This document shows, piece by piece, positions 12,042-24,775 of a DNA stretch of 64,000 bases. This DNA is from Pterobdella sp. o SKG-2022 (Eukaryota > Annelida > Clitellata > Hirudinida > Piscicolidae). The notes under the pieces were generated by a model. The model was not told where the DNA came from, did not search any database, and saw nothing but the letters and a program-made list of their open reading frames with translations. Made by a program: the position numbers and the translations under genes. Position 1 is the first letter of the stretch; each line of letters opens with the position of its first letter. The stretch is taken from assembly GCA_964035795.1 (NCBI GenBank), contig OZ038321.1, positions 4,816,804 through 4,880,803 on the forward strand, in the 5' to 3' direction.

Positions 12042-13098
12042 TCTTTTACCTACAGAAACATGGAATCTTCAAATAAGAAGCCCGATGCTGATATTAAGAT
12101 TATTATTATTCTGTATTTATTCCTTTTATTTCTTCATTTATTTCATTCTTTCCATGTATTCATTTATGTATTTTTTTTGATCATTTGTTTATTTATTTAT
12201 TAAACCACTTCTCAGTGTGCGAAGAATCCAAACTATATTTTTTACAAGTTTATATGATTTAAAAAAAACTTATTTGAGAATGTTTCTAATTTATATAGCG
12301 TTTCTCATATATTTAAAAATACTTTAATTTTTTCTGTCTTCTTTCTTGGTGTTCCAATACAAGAAGCCATTGGAAAATTGGCAGTGTTTTGGTTGTTCAT
12401 TGAGTTTAAGTTTCAGTTATTCCCACGTGAAATATAGCTTAATTAAAAAATTATTTTTGAATAATTTTTAGTTATTTAATTTCTAATACTTGAAACTATT
12501 TTTTTTGTCGACGTTAAATATGATGGTAATTAAGAATTGAGAGTGACAAATGTAACAATGCAACGAATATATAAGGGAACGCATAAAAATAGTATTGTTA
12601 ATGATTTATAATCAAAAACATTTTTCTGAACTAATGAAGTTTTTTATATTAGATAGTACATTATCGGTTCCACTTTTGATCAATTGTGTTCTTTAGCTTT
12701 GTTATAGTCTTAATTATTCTTACATTTTTCAGTGATACTAATTTAAATTCTTCTTTTTTTTTCTACTAATATTTCTACTATTTTTTAAAAATAATATACT
12801 CATTATCTATTAATAAAATTTTACTATTTGAATAATATTTCGTCGTTTCCAAACGATATCTCAATTATGTTCTATAAAATTTTCATTAGTTTTATATATT
12901 CTCATCATTTATTATTTTTAATGACCTTTTAATGATTTTTAAATAATATTTCTATTATTTCTCCAATTTTATTGTTTTATTATGTTTTTTAAGACATTAT
13001 TTTTATGGTTTTTTTCATTGCGTCCATCAAATTTGACCTAAAACCCTGGTGCAGTAGTAACTCAAAAATCCTATTCTATTGCGGGGCCGTAATAACAA

Positions 13099-13099
<1 letters not shown>
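12042..13099 (-). other. Intron sequence, no gene recognised
   Basis: AT-rich. The last 60 bases before the (AAT)n tract contain a small GC-richer piece (TTGCGGGGCCG) that could be the 3' end of an old LINE whose tail is the (AAT)n, but there is no coding match to support this. Confidence 0.5.

Positions 13100-13171
<72 letters not shown>
13100..13171. repeat. (AAT)n trinucleotide microsatellite
   Basis: About 23 uninterrupted AAT units followed by imperfect ones. The position right after GCGGGGCCGTAATAAC suggests it may be a retroelement 3' tail, as at 5746. Confidence 0.95.
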
Positions 13172-13172
<1 letters not shown>

Positions 13173-16100
13173 TAGTAATGTGTATTATCATTTCATCATC
13201 GTCTTTATATATATCATATACGATGAGAATTCATCATTTTGAAGTTGCTTCAACAAAACAATAAAAATAGTTTCTTTAATCTTTTTGTGTCACTTATTAT
13301 CCATGGTGTTGTTGCTGTTATTATTTCAAAAATTGTTGAATTGTAAGGCTGGATAGGTTTTAAGTTATATTATATATTTGTTTCACCATTTAAAATTTAT
13401 ATAGAAATCTTCTTTTAATTGCACGACAAAATATCGAGTAATATTATCATTGTCGTGGTTATCAAGGTCAGTCTAATACAACTATTACCATTACTATGAA
13501 CTATGACAATCTTTGAATACCTGATGATTTTCTAGAATACCAAAACACTTCAAGTACTTTTTTGAAATAATCTAAGACTTTTTTTAAACTTTTTTTGTAT
13601 CACATTAAAATCGTTATTTTTATCATCACAGCACCGTGTTTGTTAATCGATTGTCCATCAGTGAGTCCTTTGGAAGAATAACTTTGATTTGAAAATAACA
13701 GAAAATAAAATAATATAGGGTAGACGTTATACACTTCAAAACTATTACAGTGTTTCTAGAGCTTAGTGAAAAAGGAGAAAGAAAAAGAAGTTGAACAGAA
13801 CTGATGCTGTGATTATTATAATTGCTGTCATAAGATGCAATCTGAAGTGTTCATTATGAGATGTTTTCATGGTCGTGCTTTTCAAATTCTTTAATACTTT
13901 AGTACCAGCTATTACTATCAATATTCTATCAAAACTTTTTTTTTGTTGGAAATTCTGGCTGTATTTTGTGTCAGTTTTATTTTAGATTCAAAATCAAAGT
14001 TTCATGAAAAGAAAATTTAAAGAATATAGAATAAATTTTATTTTAAAAATTGTAATTCTTGTTCTTTGAGTAACGGGTCTTAAGTTCATTTGTTTCAAAG
14101 TTTTTTCGAAATTTTCAAGACTTACGTAGTCATATTTTAGATAACAACATATCAACATCCATCTACCTTTGTGATTAGATAATATTTTATTAAACAATGA
14201 TCCAAACGTGAGGTCAACCTTTCACTGAACTGACGTATAACATAGGGTACTTTCGTATATCATCTTACGCCACACATACAACTTAAACGTCTTATGTCGT
14301 TCAGTGTTTTTCATTCTTTCTTAACTCACCAAAAAACTTTTACTTCAACAATCGGTAGAGCTAAGGTTATAACAATTAGCAACAAATCTAAATATCTACA
14401 AAATCAACATCAGATTGGTGTGGAATAATTGACTATGTTATCAATCTCCTTGAATCTAATGATTTTTATATCACACCATATTCTTATAAATTCAAATAAA
14501 TAGTCATTAATTTATAATTAAAAATTCACATTTTCAAGGCTCTTAAGTCTCAGAAGTAAATCTTTAAAAGAAACACTCAAAAAAGCTCAAATACCCTTCC
14601 TCCATTCCATCTTACCTTCATAGCCAACAATCCAAGCAGCACACAAAAAACCTCATATGAATTATTCTATTACGGTGAACTGTTTGAATGCTTGCAAACA
14701 GCACTAAAAAATCATTTATCAAATGAAAAGTTGTTGCACGATTTCAAATTTAACTCAAATCACGCCGTTCTCAAACGAAGAACAATTGTTTTTTACAGAA
14801 ACACACAGATAGAAGACTTACACCATTTTTAAATCACCCTTGCGCCAATATTTTTACATAATATTTTAAAACCCACTATTTCTAGATTTTCAATAACATC
14901 TAACAGTTTTTTTTGAAATACTTCAAACCTGCTTGTGAAACCAACAAAATCCATCTCAACAAACTACACACAACATTTTTCAAATTAATTATCGCCTTGT
15001 ATCCAACAAACTAATTAACAAAACACCACTTGGTATTATAAAACTGAAAAAACCCTTTTTAAACACCAAGTTTTTGTCTGACAACTATACTATCCAATAA
15101 CTTTTTCCTCAAAACTTCCAACACTGAATCAATATATTGGACAATGACAGCTGTCGATTCTATGTCATTCATCCGTAAATAGTGACCCATATCGTATAAA
15201 ACTGAACTTTTCAATCTAGAAAATCCAAAAAAGTATCGCTTCAACTATATTACTTTGAACAAACCAAAAGACAAATGAAAATTTTGATAATATTAATATT
15301 ATAGGTTTTGGTCACCAACCAGCATAACTACTGAACATACCAAGTATTTGAGGAAAAAAATTTCAGCCCTCTTATACTTGTATGTCTACTGCAAAATCCA
15401 ATGTAATGGCTAGTGAAGTTGTCATCATTTTGTCAAATTTATTAAAATATTATGATACAGTTACAAATATGATTAGTGTGGCATAAACTCCAAAAGTTTT
15501 TAGACCACAAAACAAGGATAACAAAAAGTTACAACTTTTTCTGTTAGAGTGTAAACATATATTTAATTGTCATCAAAATAAGACCTAGTTGAGCACGAAT
15601 CCTTTTTAAAAATAAATGCATTGATAATTAAATACATTATATATCTCTAATAAAAAATAATGTGGATATTATGAGATTTTAAAAGCATTTTAAAATACAT
15701 AAATATCTATAAAATTTGCAGAATAGAAAAGAAATTTGAAACTTTTAATTAAACGAGTTCAAATTGCAAAACTGGAATCATAAAAATAGCTAAAAAATAA
15801 GAAAAAAATAGTTAAAAAAAAAAAAAGAAACATATTTCCAATTAATTTTTAAAGACAATTCAAATTTTAAAATGTGTAAAACATTTTGTGACAGCAAGCA
15901 CTTTCAAAGGAAAATTGACTTTAAAACGTGAAAAATTAAAACTAGAAAAAATATACAAACTTCATGAGTTTCAAAACTTGGGTATTACAAATGAAAAATA
16001 AACAGAAAAAATTTTGAAAGTGGCAAAAATTTGAACAAAATTTAAAGAATAGAAAAACATTTAAAATATACTATCCAATACATATGAAAGAAATTATTCA

Positions 16101-16538
16101 ATTTAATTACAAGTATGATTATAAATGCATTAACTTCAGAAGTGTCTAGACCCCTTATTGTTATTAACAAAGATTGTAAAAGTTACATGTGAAAACCGTG
16201 TAATGGTTCAAGTGATAAAAAAATATATTCTCAAGCCGCCCCAAGTTGGTTAAAATTGTATGAATAAAAGATAATAAAATATAGAATAATTGAATGCAAT
16301 TTCATAAAATGTGAGTTTTAGTAGCTATGACAACTATAAACAAATAAAAAATGGAAAACTAAAAGTTTATAAAAGAAATTTTGTTATCTGCAACAAAGAA
16401 ACCCATATCTTATTTTAAAAGTTGGTTCTATAATTTTATTCAGCATAAGTGAACCTGGAATAACAACAATATGAATATACATATCAAACAAAAAAAAAAA
16501 CAAAACACAAACACACACACTCACAAACAGACACATAC
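13172..16538 (-). other. Intron sequence, no gene recognised
   Basis: Long AT-rich stretch of the receptor intron with many A/T homopolymers and only short frames. No exon, RNA gene or transposon coding motif was recognised. A short CA-rich run lies next to the donor at about 16500-16537. Confidence 0.55.
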
Positions 16539-16706
16539 CGGGATACGAGAAGAGTCAAAGAGATGTTGTTGTGGATGTTTTCCTATGTAATATTGCCAAT
16601 CTCTAAGCACCCTATTGTATATTTGTGATGTTTTATCCACCATTCTGAAGCCGGATATGTTGACTCCTCCAAATTTCAATGGTGAGAAATCTATCAGGTC
16701 TATGAA
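16539..16706 (-). CDS. AMPA-type glutamate receptor, amino-terminal domain exon (sixth in window)
   Basis: Fifty-six codons, phase 0-0; the acceptor reads ...CCCACACAG and the donor ATCCCG|GTATGT. It encodes FIDLIDFSPLKFGGVNISGF, then RMVDKTSQIYNRVLRDWQYY and a linker ending SSRIP. The signature GGVNISGFRMVD matches the iGluR ATD motif GG.NITGFQLVD, which in AMPA receptors follows the short YHYI.A.L.F segment, as it does here across the junction with exon 20690-20743. NIS is the conserved N-glycosylation sequon. The linker is longer and Gln/His-rich (KHPQQHLF) compared with vertebrate GluA. Joining to exon 9039-9236 gives ...SSRIP-LEAALSID, the expected order. No stops or frameshift; the gene looks intact here. 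Confidence 0.92.
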
Positions 16707-16879
16707 CTGTGTGGGTTTTGTGTTTTGTTAGTTTTGGTTTTGTTGTTATTTTTTGTTATAATAATATTTCTTTTAGTTTGTTGTTAATTTAGATTTTGTA
16801 TTTTTTTGTTGTGTATTTTATTTGTTTGGTAATTTTTTTTTTAGTTTGCTTTTTTTTTTGTTTTTTATTTAATAAAATT

Positions 16880-18950
16880 TTTTATATTCTTCAGAGACAT
16901 CATGTATCAATTTTTTGTTTATTGTTTCTAAAAATAACTTCAAAACAAAAGACAATATTCTGATATTGTTCCCCTCTTTGTATTCCCAATTTGTTTTTGA
17001 TTTGAGGTTTTTTAAAATTGGATCCCAAGCCTGTGATCTTATCATTAGTTTGGAATCATTGTAAGTCTTCTTAGTTGATTCCTTTTTTTAGCTTTGAACA
17101 TTCTCTTATAAGAAAATTTTGTTGTAGTGTATTTTCATTTTTGTCTGTAAATATTTTTATTATTTTTGATGTTTTCTAGTTTACTAACCCTTTTTGAAGC
17201 TTTGGAAGTGTTTGCGGATTTTTCTAATATTTTCTTCTGGTTTTGTTGAAAAAAAATTATTTTTTATTGTTGCATCCATGTTTTCATGTTCACTCTGGTC
17301 TGTCCAACGTGAGTCTCAGATGTGTCGCAGCTACAGTGAAGTTTGTACACACCTTTAAATTGCATCTTATCGAAGTTACTTTTTGTACATAAGATGTTTC
17401 CAGGTTTTGGTCATGCATATGTGTAGCATTATTATTGTTGAATGCTCTTTTTAGAGACTGGTTTAAGTGGCTTATAAACGGAATAGAAACATATGTTATA
17501 TTTATATTTTTGTTTTGTCTTTTTTTGTTTTTTGATCTTAAGCGATCCAAGTATTTTTTTTTAGTTTTTTTAAGATTTTTTTTTTTCTTTGTAACCATTG
17601 TCTTTGAATTTTTGCTTTAAAAAACATAGCTTTCCCTTTAGTAGTTTTTGGTTTTGAGCAAAGTTTATAGGCTCTGTTTATTCCACCTTTTAAGACCCCT
17701 ACCCAAGTTTTTTGATCTTGATCAGATTCTGGATTTGTTGGAAATCTGTATTTGAGAGTTTTCTGTATACTGTTGTTTTTTTTAGACATCTTCGTTTTTA
17801 TATATGAGCGTACCTAAGAAAAATTTGGTTATCTGTTCTATTTTTACCGAGTGTTTTGAAGATTGGTAAACCTCATCATTCAAAATATTTAAAAAATTTA
17901 GTGCGCTGTTTTTTGATCATTTTGTTTGATTATACCAAATTTGTCAACCAGGAATAAAAATTTTTTTGGTATTTTTTCATAGCTTCTTCTATATTTTAGT
18001 TCATATAGATTTGTGCCATTGTCACCATTAAACTTAGCCCAATAGGTCCGAGTCTTCTGTACGGTATTGTTTATTATTGAATGTCAAGTGTGCTGTAAAA
18101 CAAAGATCCAATTATTCTTCTTTATCATTTGTTGTCAATCTAGTAATTTTTTCTAATCTATTTTTTTCTTTGATAATCTTAGTGCATTCTTTCAATGGGA
18201 TGGATGGATATAAGGCTTCAGTAAGGAAGCTCACCATTTTCTTGTTTTTTCTATTTTTATGTTTCTGATGTTTTTAACAAAGTTTTGAGAGTTTTTACAA
18301 ATATTTTTTGTTTCATCAACGGCGGCATTTATTATGGGTATTAAAAACGATGCTAGAGCTTGTTGTGGACAGTTTCTATAAGAGATTATGCTTCTAGCTG
18401 GGAAATTCTTCTCCGGCTTATGTGCTTTTATAACTGTGGTGTGGTTGATCTTAAAAGGTGGATTTTTTTATAATCTACTTATTTATTTTTTCTTTTTTTT
18501 TTACTTTGAATGTTTCCTGTATTTTTGTTTCTAGTGTTTTTGTATGCTCTTTTTTTTCTCTTTTTTTACATCTTTGAACGCTTCTAATGCTGTTTAAGTT
18601 TTTCTGGGTTTATGGTCACGAAACCTATTTCTTTGTCATGTGAGGTGATTGAAAAGTTTACTTTTTTTATTTTTCCTTTAAGATAATTTAGACTTTTTTT
18701 TCACAAAAAGTTAAGTAGCTAGAATTGCTTCTTTTTTTTCATTTGCATTAAACAACAGCTTTGAAACTTTTGTATGTTGTAATTTTTTTTTTGTATTTGT
18801 TTATGTGTTGGTTTATTTGATTTTCATGTTGTTTTGTTTTTATGCTTTAATAGTTTTTCTTCCAATATTTGTTTGTCTGCTTGAGTGAGTTTTTATCAAG
18901 CTTTAACTTTAAACTTCATTTATAACACAACAGAATGTTTGAAATTTTTG
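16880..18950 (-). mobile_element. Penelope-like element, RT plus GIY-YIG remnants
   Basis: Minus-strand reading, with frameshifts and stops, gives in order: KKLTQADKQILEEKLLKHKN (N-terminal region); SHDKEIGFVTINPEKLKQ; KAHKPEKNFPARSIISYRNC (RT region; cf. Penelope K.HK.....RPI.S); GLSLMVTMAQIYMN; KFFLGTLIYKNEDV (cf. FLD.LI.R....L.T.VYRKPT); and GVLKGGINRAYKLCSKP, the region before the C-terminal domain. Near 17290-17370 comes KGVYKLHCSCDTSETHVGQT, a decayed GIY-YIG endonuclease motif (GVY and HVG for GIY and YIG) with the usual Cys spacing. The YIG Tyr is lost. The 3' flank at 16885-16985 recurs at 44.02-44.1 kb, so this is a repeat family. It lies in the intron between the receptor exons at 20.7 and 16.7 kb, in the sense orientation. 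Non-functional copy. Confidence 0.85.
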
Positions 18951-20689
18951 CAAGTGCATTCTATTTCAACGTTGCCACATTGATATAGTTTAAATTGACT
19001 TTAGGTCAAGTTATTTCAAAATAACTAAATAAATTTAAAATACGGGATTTTGGAAAAAAATCCAATTCGAGATAAATGCACACAAAAGTTGAAGTACAAC
19101 AAAAGCTTGTCCTAATAAAGGCTTTTATTTTATGGTGGATTTATCAGGTTGAAAAAGTTCAACTATAAAATATACATGAATTGTGGCTACAGATTTTTAT
19201 GGTATTTGCTTAAGTTTAATGTAAGATTAAATTTATTTACTGCGAGTTTTTATGCATGTGAAACCATATTACATTCTCATAAATAAATAGCAACACATAC
19301 AATCATACACAACACGCGCTTATACCATACAAGCTTCAAAAGAACAGACACAATGCCAAGAACACAAAAGCAATATTGGTCACATCGTTTCACAGGCAGA
19401 ATTGGGTTCTGTTGATGTTGTAGGTTTGATGATTTTGCACTAGCTTCATGCAATAACTTTCTTAATTGGCCCTTCTTAAACGTTTCATGCTATGTGAGCA
19501 AGAAGGTTGTTCTTTTTGTAGGTTTTTTGATGTTTCTATGCTTTTATTCGTTTTCATGGTTTCATTTGCGTTTTTTTTTGATTTGGTCTTGATTTTTATA
19601 CTGTTAATTGTTTATAAGATTTTTTTAAAAACTAAGACTATGGGGAATTGTTTTATAATAAAGTTAAAATTTTTTTGTGGAGACTGTTTACACATTTAAT
19701 ACAATGCGCATTCAACATTATAGTATAAAAGAAAACATAAAGATTAAAAACACTTTTTGAAGTTTATTTTAGTCCGAGAAGCTTTTTGTAGATGAACTCA
19801 CATGAAAATTATTTATTGAACAAAGCTTTTAGTAAGAAAAATTTCATTTTCTCAGATGAAAAGCTTTGGTAACTTTTTTAAATAAAGACTTTGTGCTTGT
19901 TTTTGATGCAAATGTGTCAAGCTATTCTACTCTAAATTTAACATTTTAAGAAAGTAAAATCAAATCTTTTGAGGCTTTTGAACTTTTTTTATTGCATTAA
20001 TACTCTTGTTGCTTTATATTTAAAAATTGAATTCGCGGTGTGATATTGTGTTGTAGTTCTAAACTTAAAACTGAAGGCGGTTACTCCAATGGTTTTTATC
20101 ACCCAAGATTAATGGTATGACTTGCGAGTTATAATGTTTGAGTGCCAAATTATCAGTTTTTAGTCAATGATAACTGAAATTTTTCTTTTGTACGAAAAAA
20201 AAACAATTCAAAAATCAAAACATTTCATATTTTGAGAGAACATAATGAAAACTAAATGCAAACTAAACAGGATTAAAAATTTGTGACAAGGATCATAAAA
20301 TAAATTCTGAAAACATGGAACAAGGAAAATTTATATTGCTCTTGAATGGATGCCATTGATTTGTGATAAATTTTTGTATTGATTCTCAAAAAGACAGTAA
20401 AAATTAAGAGGTTTTTATATGGTTTGAGATGTTCACATTGTTATGGTGATGATGATAATACCAATGATAATGGGAAGGACGTGACAAATAGGGTTCGACT
20501 ACAACTAAAAAAATTCTGATGATAACGGAAATAAAATTCTTATTTTCGAGAAATTAGAAAAATTAGTAAAAAATGGATAAGTACTGCAATAATAAAAACA
20601 ATATCAATTGAACAACGATAAAAAATAATAAAAAGAATAATGATAAATAAAAATAAGAATAATGATGGATAAAAATAAATAGAAATCAC
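18951..20689 (-). other. Intron sequence, no gene recognised
   Basis: AT-rich remainder of the 4.0 kb intron between receptor exons 20690-20743 and 16539-16706. Only short, T-rich open frames are present. Confidence 0.55.
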
Positions 20690-20743
20690 CGATTCAGCCA
20701 CAATGTAGTGGTAGCCAGCTCTGTGCATTCCGAGGTTGAGGAT
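20690..20743 (-). CDS. AMPA-type glutamate receptor, 54-bp micro-exon (fifth in window)
   Basis: Eighteen codons, phase 0-0, encoding ILNLGMHRAGYHYIVAES. The acceptor reads ...ATAACCAACAG and the donor GAATCG|GTGATT. The segment matches the iGluR ATD stretch IL.....GM...YHYI.A.L, in which AMPA and kainate receptors carry the conserved YHYI. Upstream, exon 36993-37189 ends ...AYQSLFSQ; downstream, exon 16539-16706 begins FIDLIDF, so the joined protein keeps the family order without gap. An exon this short flanked by introns of 16.2 and 4.0 kb is easy for gene predictors to miss. Confidence 0.88.
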
Positions 20744-21479
20744 CTGTTGGTTATAATCAGTGTCAGTTTATTTTTATAATTTTTATTTTTTTTTTATTTA
20801 ATTATTTTTATATATTTTTCCATTTTTTTTTTAGTTTTTTTAGTTTTTTTCAGTATTTTTAATTATTAATAACGTTTATTATATTTTTTTGTAGAATTTT
20901 TTCAAGATGCCATTACTTAAATTGTTTTTATTATTGCTGTTATTTTTTTTTTCATTTTACTTGGGTTTTTGGATTTAAATATTGTTCAACCGTTCAATGT
21001 GGCCATTTGAATTGATGGCATGCGAAAAATTATCATTTTAAGTCTTCATATTTTTGAAAATTATAATAAAATTGAATATTTTTGAAAATTATAATAAATT
21101 TGAAATTTATCAACTAGGTAGCTTTGCTTTGAACGCTAAGTTACATTATGAAAAAATCCAAAAAAAAAACAAAAAAAAAACAGTTTTCGATTTTATAAAA
21201 ATAAATGAACGAATTAAAAATTAACTTTGAAATATACTTTTATGCTGTGACATTCTTTCAAAAAAACTTTTCCAAAGAAAAAAATGTACTAAAAAATGAA
21301 AAGTTAATGAGTCAGCTTTAAAAAAAAACATGAAAAATTGTAATTCTGAACTTGAAATGCAACATAAAATGAAAAGTTATAAATATACATAAATCAACTA
21401 TTAGAAAAAAAAACAAAAAATATGAACTAACAAATTTTTTCCAATAATTTTGAACCATTAAAAAGTCCAACCCTGATCT
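20744..21479 (-). other. Intron sequence with T-rich tracts
   Basis: Start of the 16.2 kb intron. Poly(T)/poly(A)-rich, with no gene. Includes the 28-bp tandem duplication listed separately. Confidence 0.55.
21048..21103. repeat. 28-bp tandem duplication, one mismatch
   Basis: The unit beginning ATATTTTTGAAAATTATAAT is present twice in direct tandem. The copies differ at one A/T position near the 3' end of the unit. Confidence 0.85.
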
Positions 21480-24400
21480 CCGCGCGGTTGGGAGTGGTAA
21501 CGGGTTCGTGTCAGAGCTATGCCGTCTGGTAGGGCCTCCCAAGACGGAAAAGTCTGACACTGGCAGTGAAAGGATGCGACTCGGCTATCATAGGGCAATG
21601 GTGCAAAACTTTCCTGCTTCCGCCTCTGCGTCTGTGAAAAGTCTACGGCAAGCTGAAGACATTTTCTTTTTGTTTTTTTGCAAGCAGTTCATGGAAGAAC
21701 AGAAACTTCGAAGTGTGCTACTCTGAGGATAAAAGCATCTGCAGGTAGTCGTGGCGAGCACTAGTTAGTATAGCCACTGAAAAGCCAAATGATGAAGAAT
21801 GACCGCAGCGCTAGGGTTGAAGCCCCTAACTCAAAACCTGTTTTTGTACAAGCATGTTCATTACTGAACTCGAAGGACGATATGCTTTCAAATTCTTCTG
21901 GAAGGAGTACATCTGATGGTAAATGCAGAACAGGTCGCCAAACATTAGACTGTTGAAAAAGTTAAGCGTTGCGTTTCAGAACGTGAGAACATTGCGCAGT
22001 CAGGCTAAACAGGCAGAACTGTCTCATTTTATGAAAGCTAACGGTGTGGACATAATTGGACTGGCTTATCACAAGATTATGCATAGCGATTTCATTAACT
22101 ACAAAGTAGTTAGACTCATGATGAATAATAAGTTGAAGGAATGCATTACAAATGTTAATGCTATCAGTCTTAGAATCCTCAGAGTAGACTTCACTAGAAA
22201 TCCTACAACTACTCTCTTAGTTCATTATGCTCCCGTGGAGGGCAACAGTGAAGCAGATGAGCATTACAGCTTGCTGAGTGACTCCATCAAAGAATGCCCC
22301 AACCACAACATTGTTCCGGTAATCGGTGATTGCAACGCTCACATTGGAAATGAAGCAGCAAAATACACCTATCACCAAGAAACAAATCATAATAGAGCTT
22401 TTTCTTATTAATTCATCTCAAGAAAACCATTTGATGATAGCAAACACCTGTTTTCAAAAAAAGTTCGGAAAGCTATAAACCTACCTATCAGATATGGGAA
22501 GAGCAAAATCGCAACTAGATTACATTCTCATTAACAAAAAGTGGAGAAATTCGATCAAGAATGTAGAGGCGTACAGTTTCTTTGCTAGCATTGGTTCCGA
22601 CCATCGAGTCATTTCTGCCCGATTGAAACTTAGTCTTAGAAAAGTCAAAACACCGGCACAAAAGAAATTATACAACTGGTCAAGACTCAGCAACAATGAA
22701 GAGTTGCAACATCAATATACGATTCAGATAAGAAATAGATACGCTGAACTATGTATTGGAGGTGAAGATATCACGGAAAAATATGATAAGCTAATAAAAG
22801 CAAACAATGAAACGGCTCACTTCTTCAAACAAGAGAACGCAAAAACAAGACAAATTTCGCAAATAATGAAAATGTTATTGAACAAAGATATAAAGTTCAA
22901 AATACGTTTGATTTATATCAAAGAGAGGCAAATGAAACTACCAGAGAAAACCTCCAATCAGAGAAAGCGAAAGTTTATAGAATTTACAACAGCCTATGCG
23001 AAGACCAATTGGCACATCAAATTACATTAATTGAAACAGCAGCCAAGCCTGGTCAATGCTATAAGTGCTGGAATCTCATACATGAAGTAAGTGGTCGTAG
23101 AAGCTCCAAAAAAGGAATTCTCAAAAGCAAGAACAAAGATGAAAGGATCAGGAGCTGGTACAATCATTTCAGCAATTTACTTGGTAAGGAACCTACAATA
23201 TCAGATGATAGTGGTGTCCAGGTTCAAACAATATTTGAAGATCTACAGATAGAAACTGGGTCTTTCACTAAAAAAGAATATCTTGCAGTGAAAAAATGTC
23301 TTAAGCTTGAAAAATTTTTTGGTGAAGACGGTACTCCAAACGAACTACTGAAATACTGCAATATAGACGACCTCGTTTTAGAATATGCTAACTCACTTCT
23401 TTTAGACGGTCATAAACCCCAACAATGGTCTGACATCAACATTCTACCTCTACCAAAAGACGGGGACCTCAGTAATCTATCTAACTATAGAGGATCGGTC
23501 TGTCAGCTATGATGTCAAAAGTAGTGAACAAGCTTATACTAAATCGAATTCAATCTCAACTAGACCCACTACTCAAAAACAACCAAAATGGATTTCGACC
23601 CAAAAGAACTGCCACAGCTCACGTTCTAGCTCTTCGAAGAATAATTGAAAAAGCAAAAAGAAATAATGTTCCTGCAACCATAGTTTCTATAGATTTCAGT
23701 AAAGCATTTGATAGCATTAACAGAGCAAAAATGATGCAAATCCTCAAAGCATATGGAATTCCAAATGAGCTTGTCAATGCCATAGAAAAACTATACGAGG
23801 GAACAAGAGCTAAAGTACTCTCTCCTAATAGTGAAACTCAATATTTTGAAATTTTAGGAAGTGTTCTTCCAGGGGACACACTGGCCCCATATCTTTTCAC
23901 CATTGTTATTGACTACATTATGAGGATGGCCATTGATGGTAAAGAAGAACTTGGCTTTATTCATAATCCAAAAAGAAGTCGTCGATATCCAGCGGAAGTA
24001 ATAACTGATCTCGATTATGCTGACGATATCGTCCTCATATGTCACGAAATAGCTCAAGCCTAAAAGCTCTTAAACCAAGTTGAATCTGAAGCTGCAAAAA
24101 ATGGATTATACTGCAATGCCAAAAAGACCAAAATGATAAGGTTTAACAAAGATAGCATCAATGACCTGAAATCTATCAGTGGTGATTCTATAGAAATAGT
24201 TGATAATTTCAAGTACTTAGGTGGTTGGATAAAATGCTGTCAACACGATGTGAAAGCTAGGAAAGCTCAAGCATGGAGAGCTTGTCACAAACTTTAAAAA
24301 ATCTGGAAGTCATCAATGAGCAGAGAAATAAAAATCAGGTTATTTCTGGTGACAGTCGAGTCAGTGCTGCTCTATAACTCTGAAACTTGGGCTCTCACAT

Positions 24401-24775
24401 CTGCTTTAACTAAATCACTAGATGGAGCTAATACCAGAATGCTTAGAATGGCACTAAACATATCCTGGAAACAACACGTGACAAATGAAGAGCTCTACGG
24501 TGATCTGTTAAAATCAAACTGTAAGATTAGAGAGCGTAGACTGAGGCTTGCCGGTCATTGTGTTCGGCATCGAGAAGAGATAGCCTCGAAACTTGTTCTG
24601 TGGCAACCTTTGGCAAGTAACCCAAAAGAGGAAAAAAGCAATAAATTATGATGACACTCTGATGAGAGACACCGGCCTAGAAAGCACTAAGGAAATCGAG
24701 AACGTAATGCTGAACAGGGAATCATGGAGAAGCTTCATCACTTTGGCTTAAAAGTCGGCCTAAGTAAGTAGTAAA
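21480..24775 (+). mobile_element. APE-type non-LTR retrotransposon, near full length, decayed
   Basis: A single LINE in sense with the plus strand, antisense to the receptor gene. After a GC-richer 5' leader, endonuclease motifs appear: FQNVRTLR, VIGDCNAHIG, KSQLDYILINKKWRNS and GSDHRVISARLK. The RT follows: LPLPKDGDLSNLSNYRG, NQNGFRPKRTATAHVLALRR, VSIDFSKAFDSINRAKM, LPGDTLAPYLFTIVIDYIMR and LDYADDIVLICH, with the catalytic YADD intact. The C-terminal part has VESVLLYNSETWALTSALTK and KIRERRLRLAGHCVRHREEI. The frame changes at about 22411 and again near 23010 and 23509. TAA stops lie at 24061 and 24296, and another near 22475. The endonuclease also looks shortened after GLAYHKIMHSD. The 3' end is near an A-rich run at about 24770. 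Clade not assigned. Not functional. Confidence 0.93.
21488..21560 (+). other. Possible structured 5' leader of the LINE (pseudoknot-like)
   Basis: Three sets of inverted repeats: GTGTCAGA (21508-21515) with TCTGACAC (21553-21560); CCGTCT (21522-21527) with AGACGG (21542-21547); and TTGGGAG (21488-21494) with CTCCCAA (21536-21542). The last crosses the others, giving a pseudoknot topology. Non-LTR retrotransposons of some clades carry self-cleaving ribozymes at this position, but the required catalytic core is not evident here. Confidence 0.4.
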
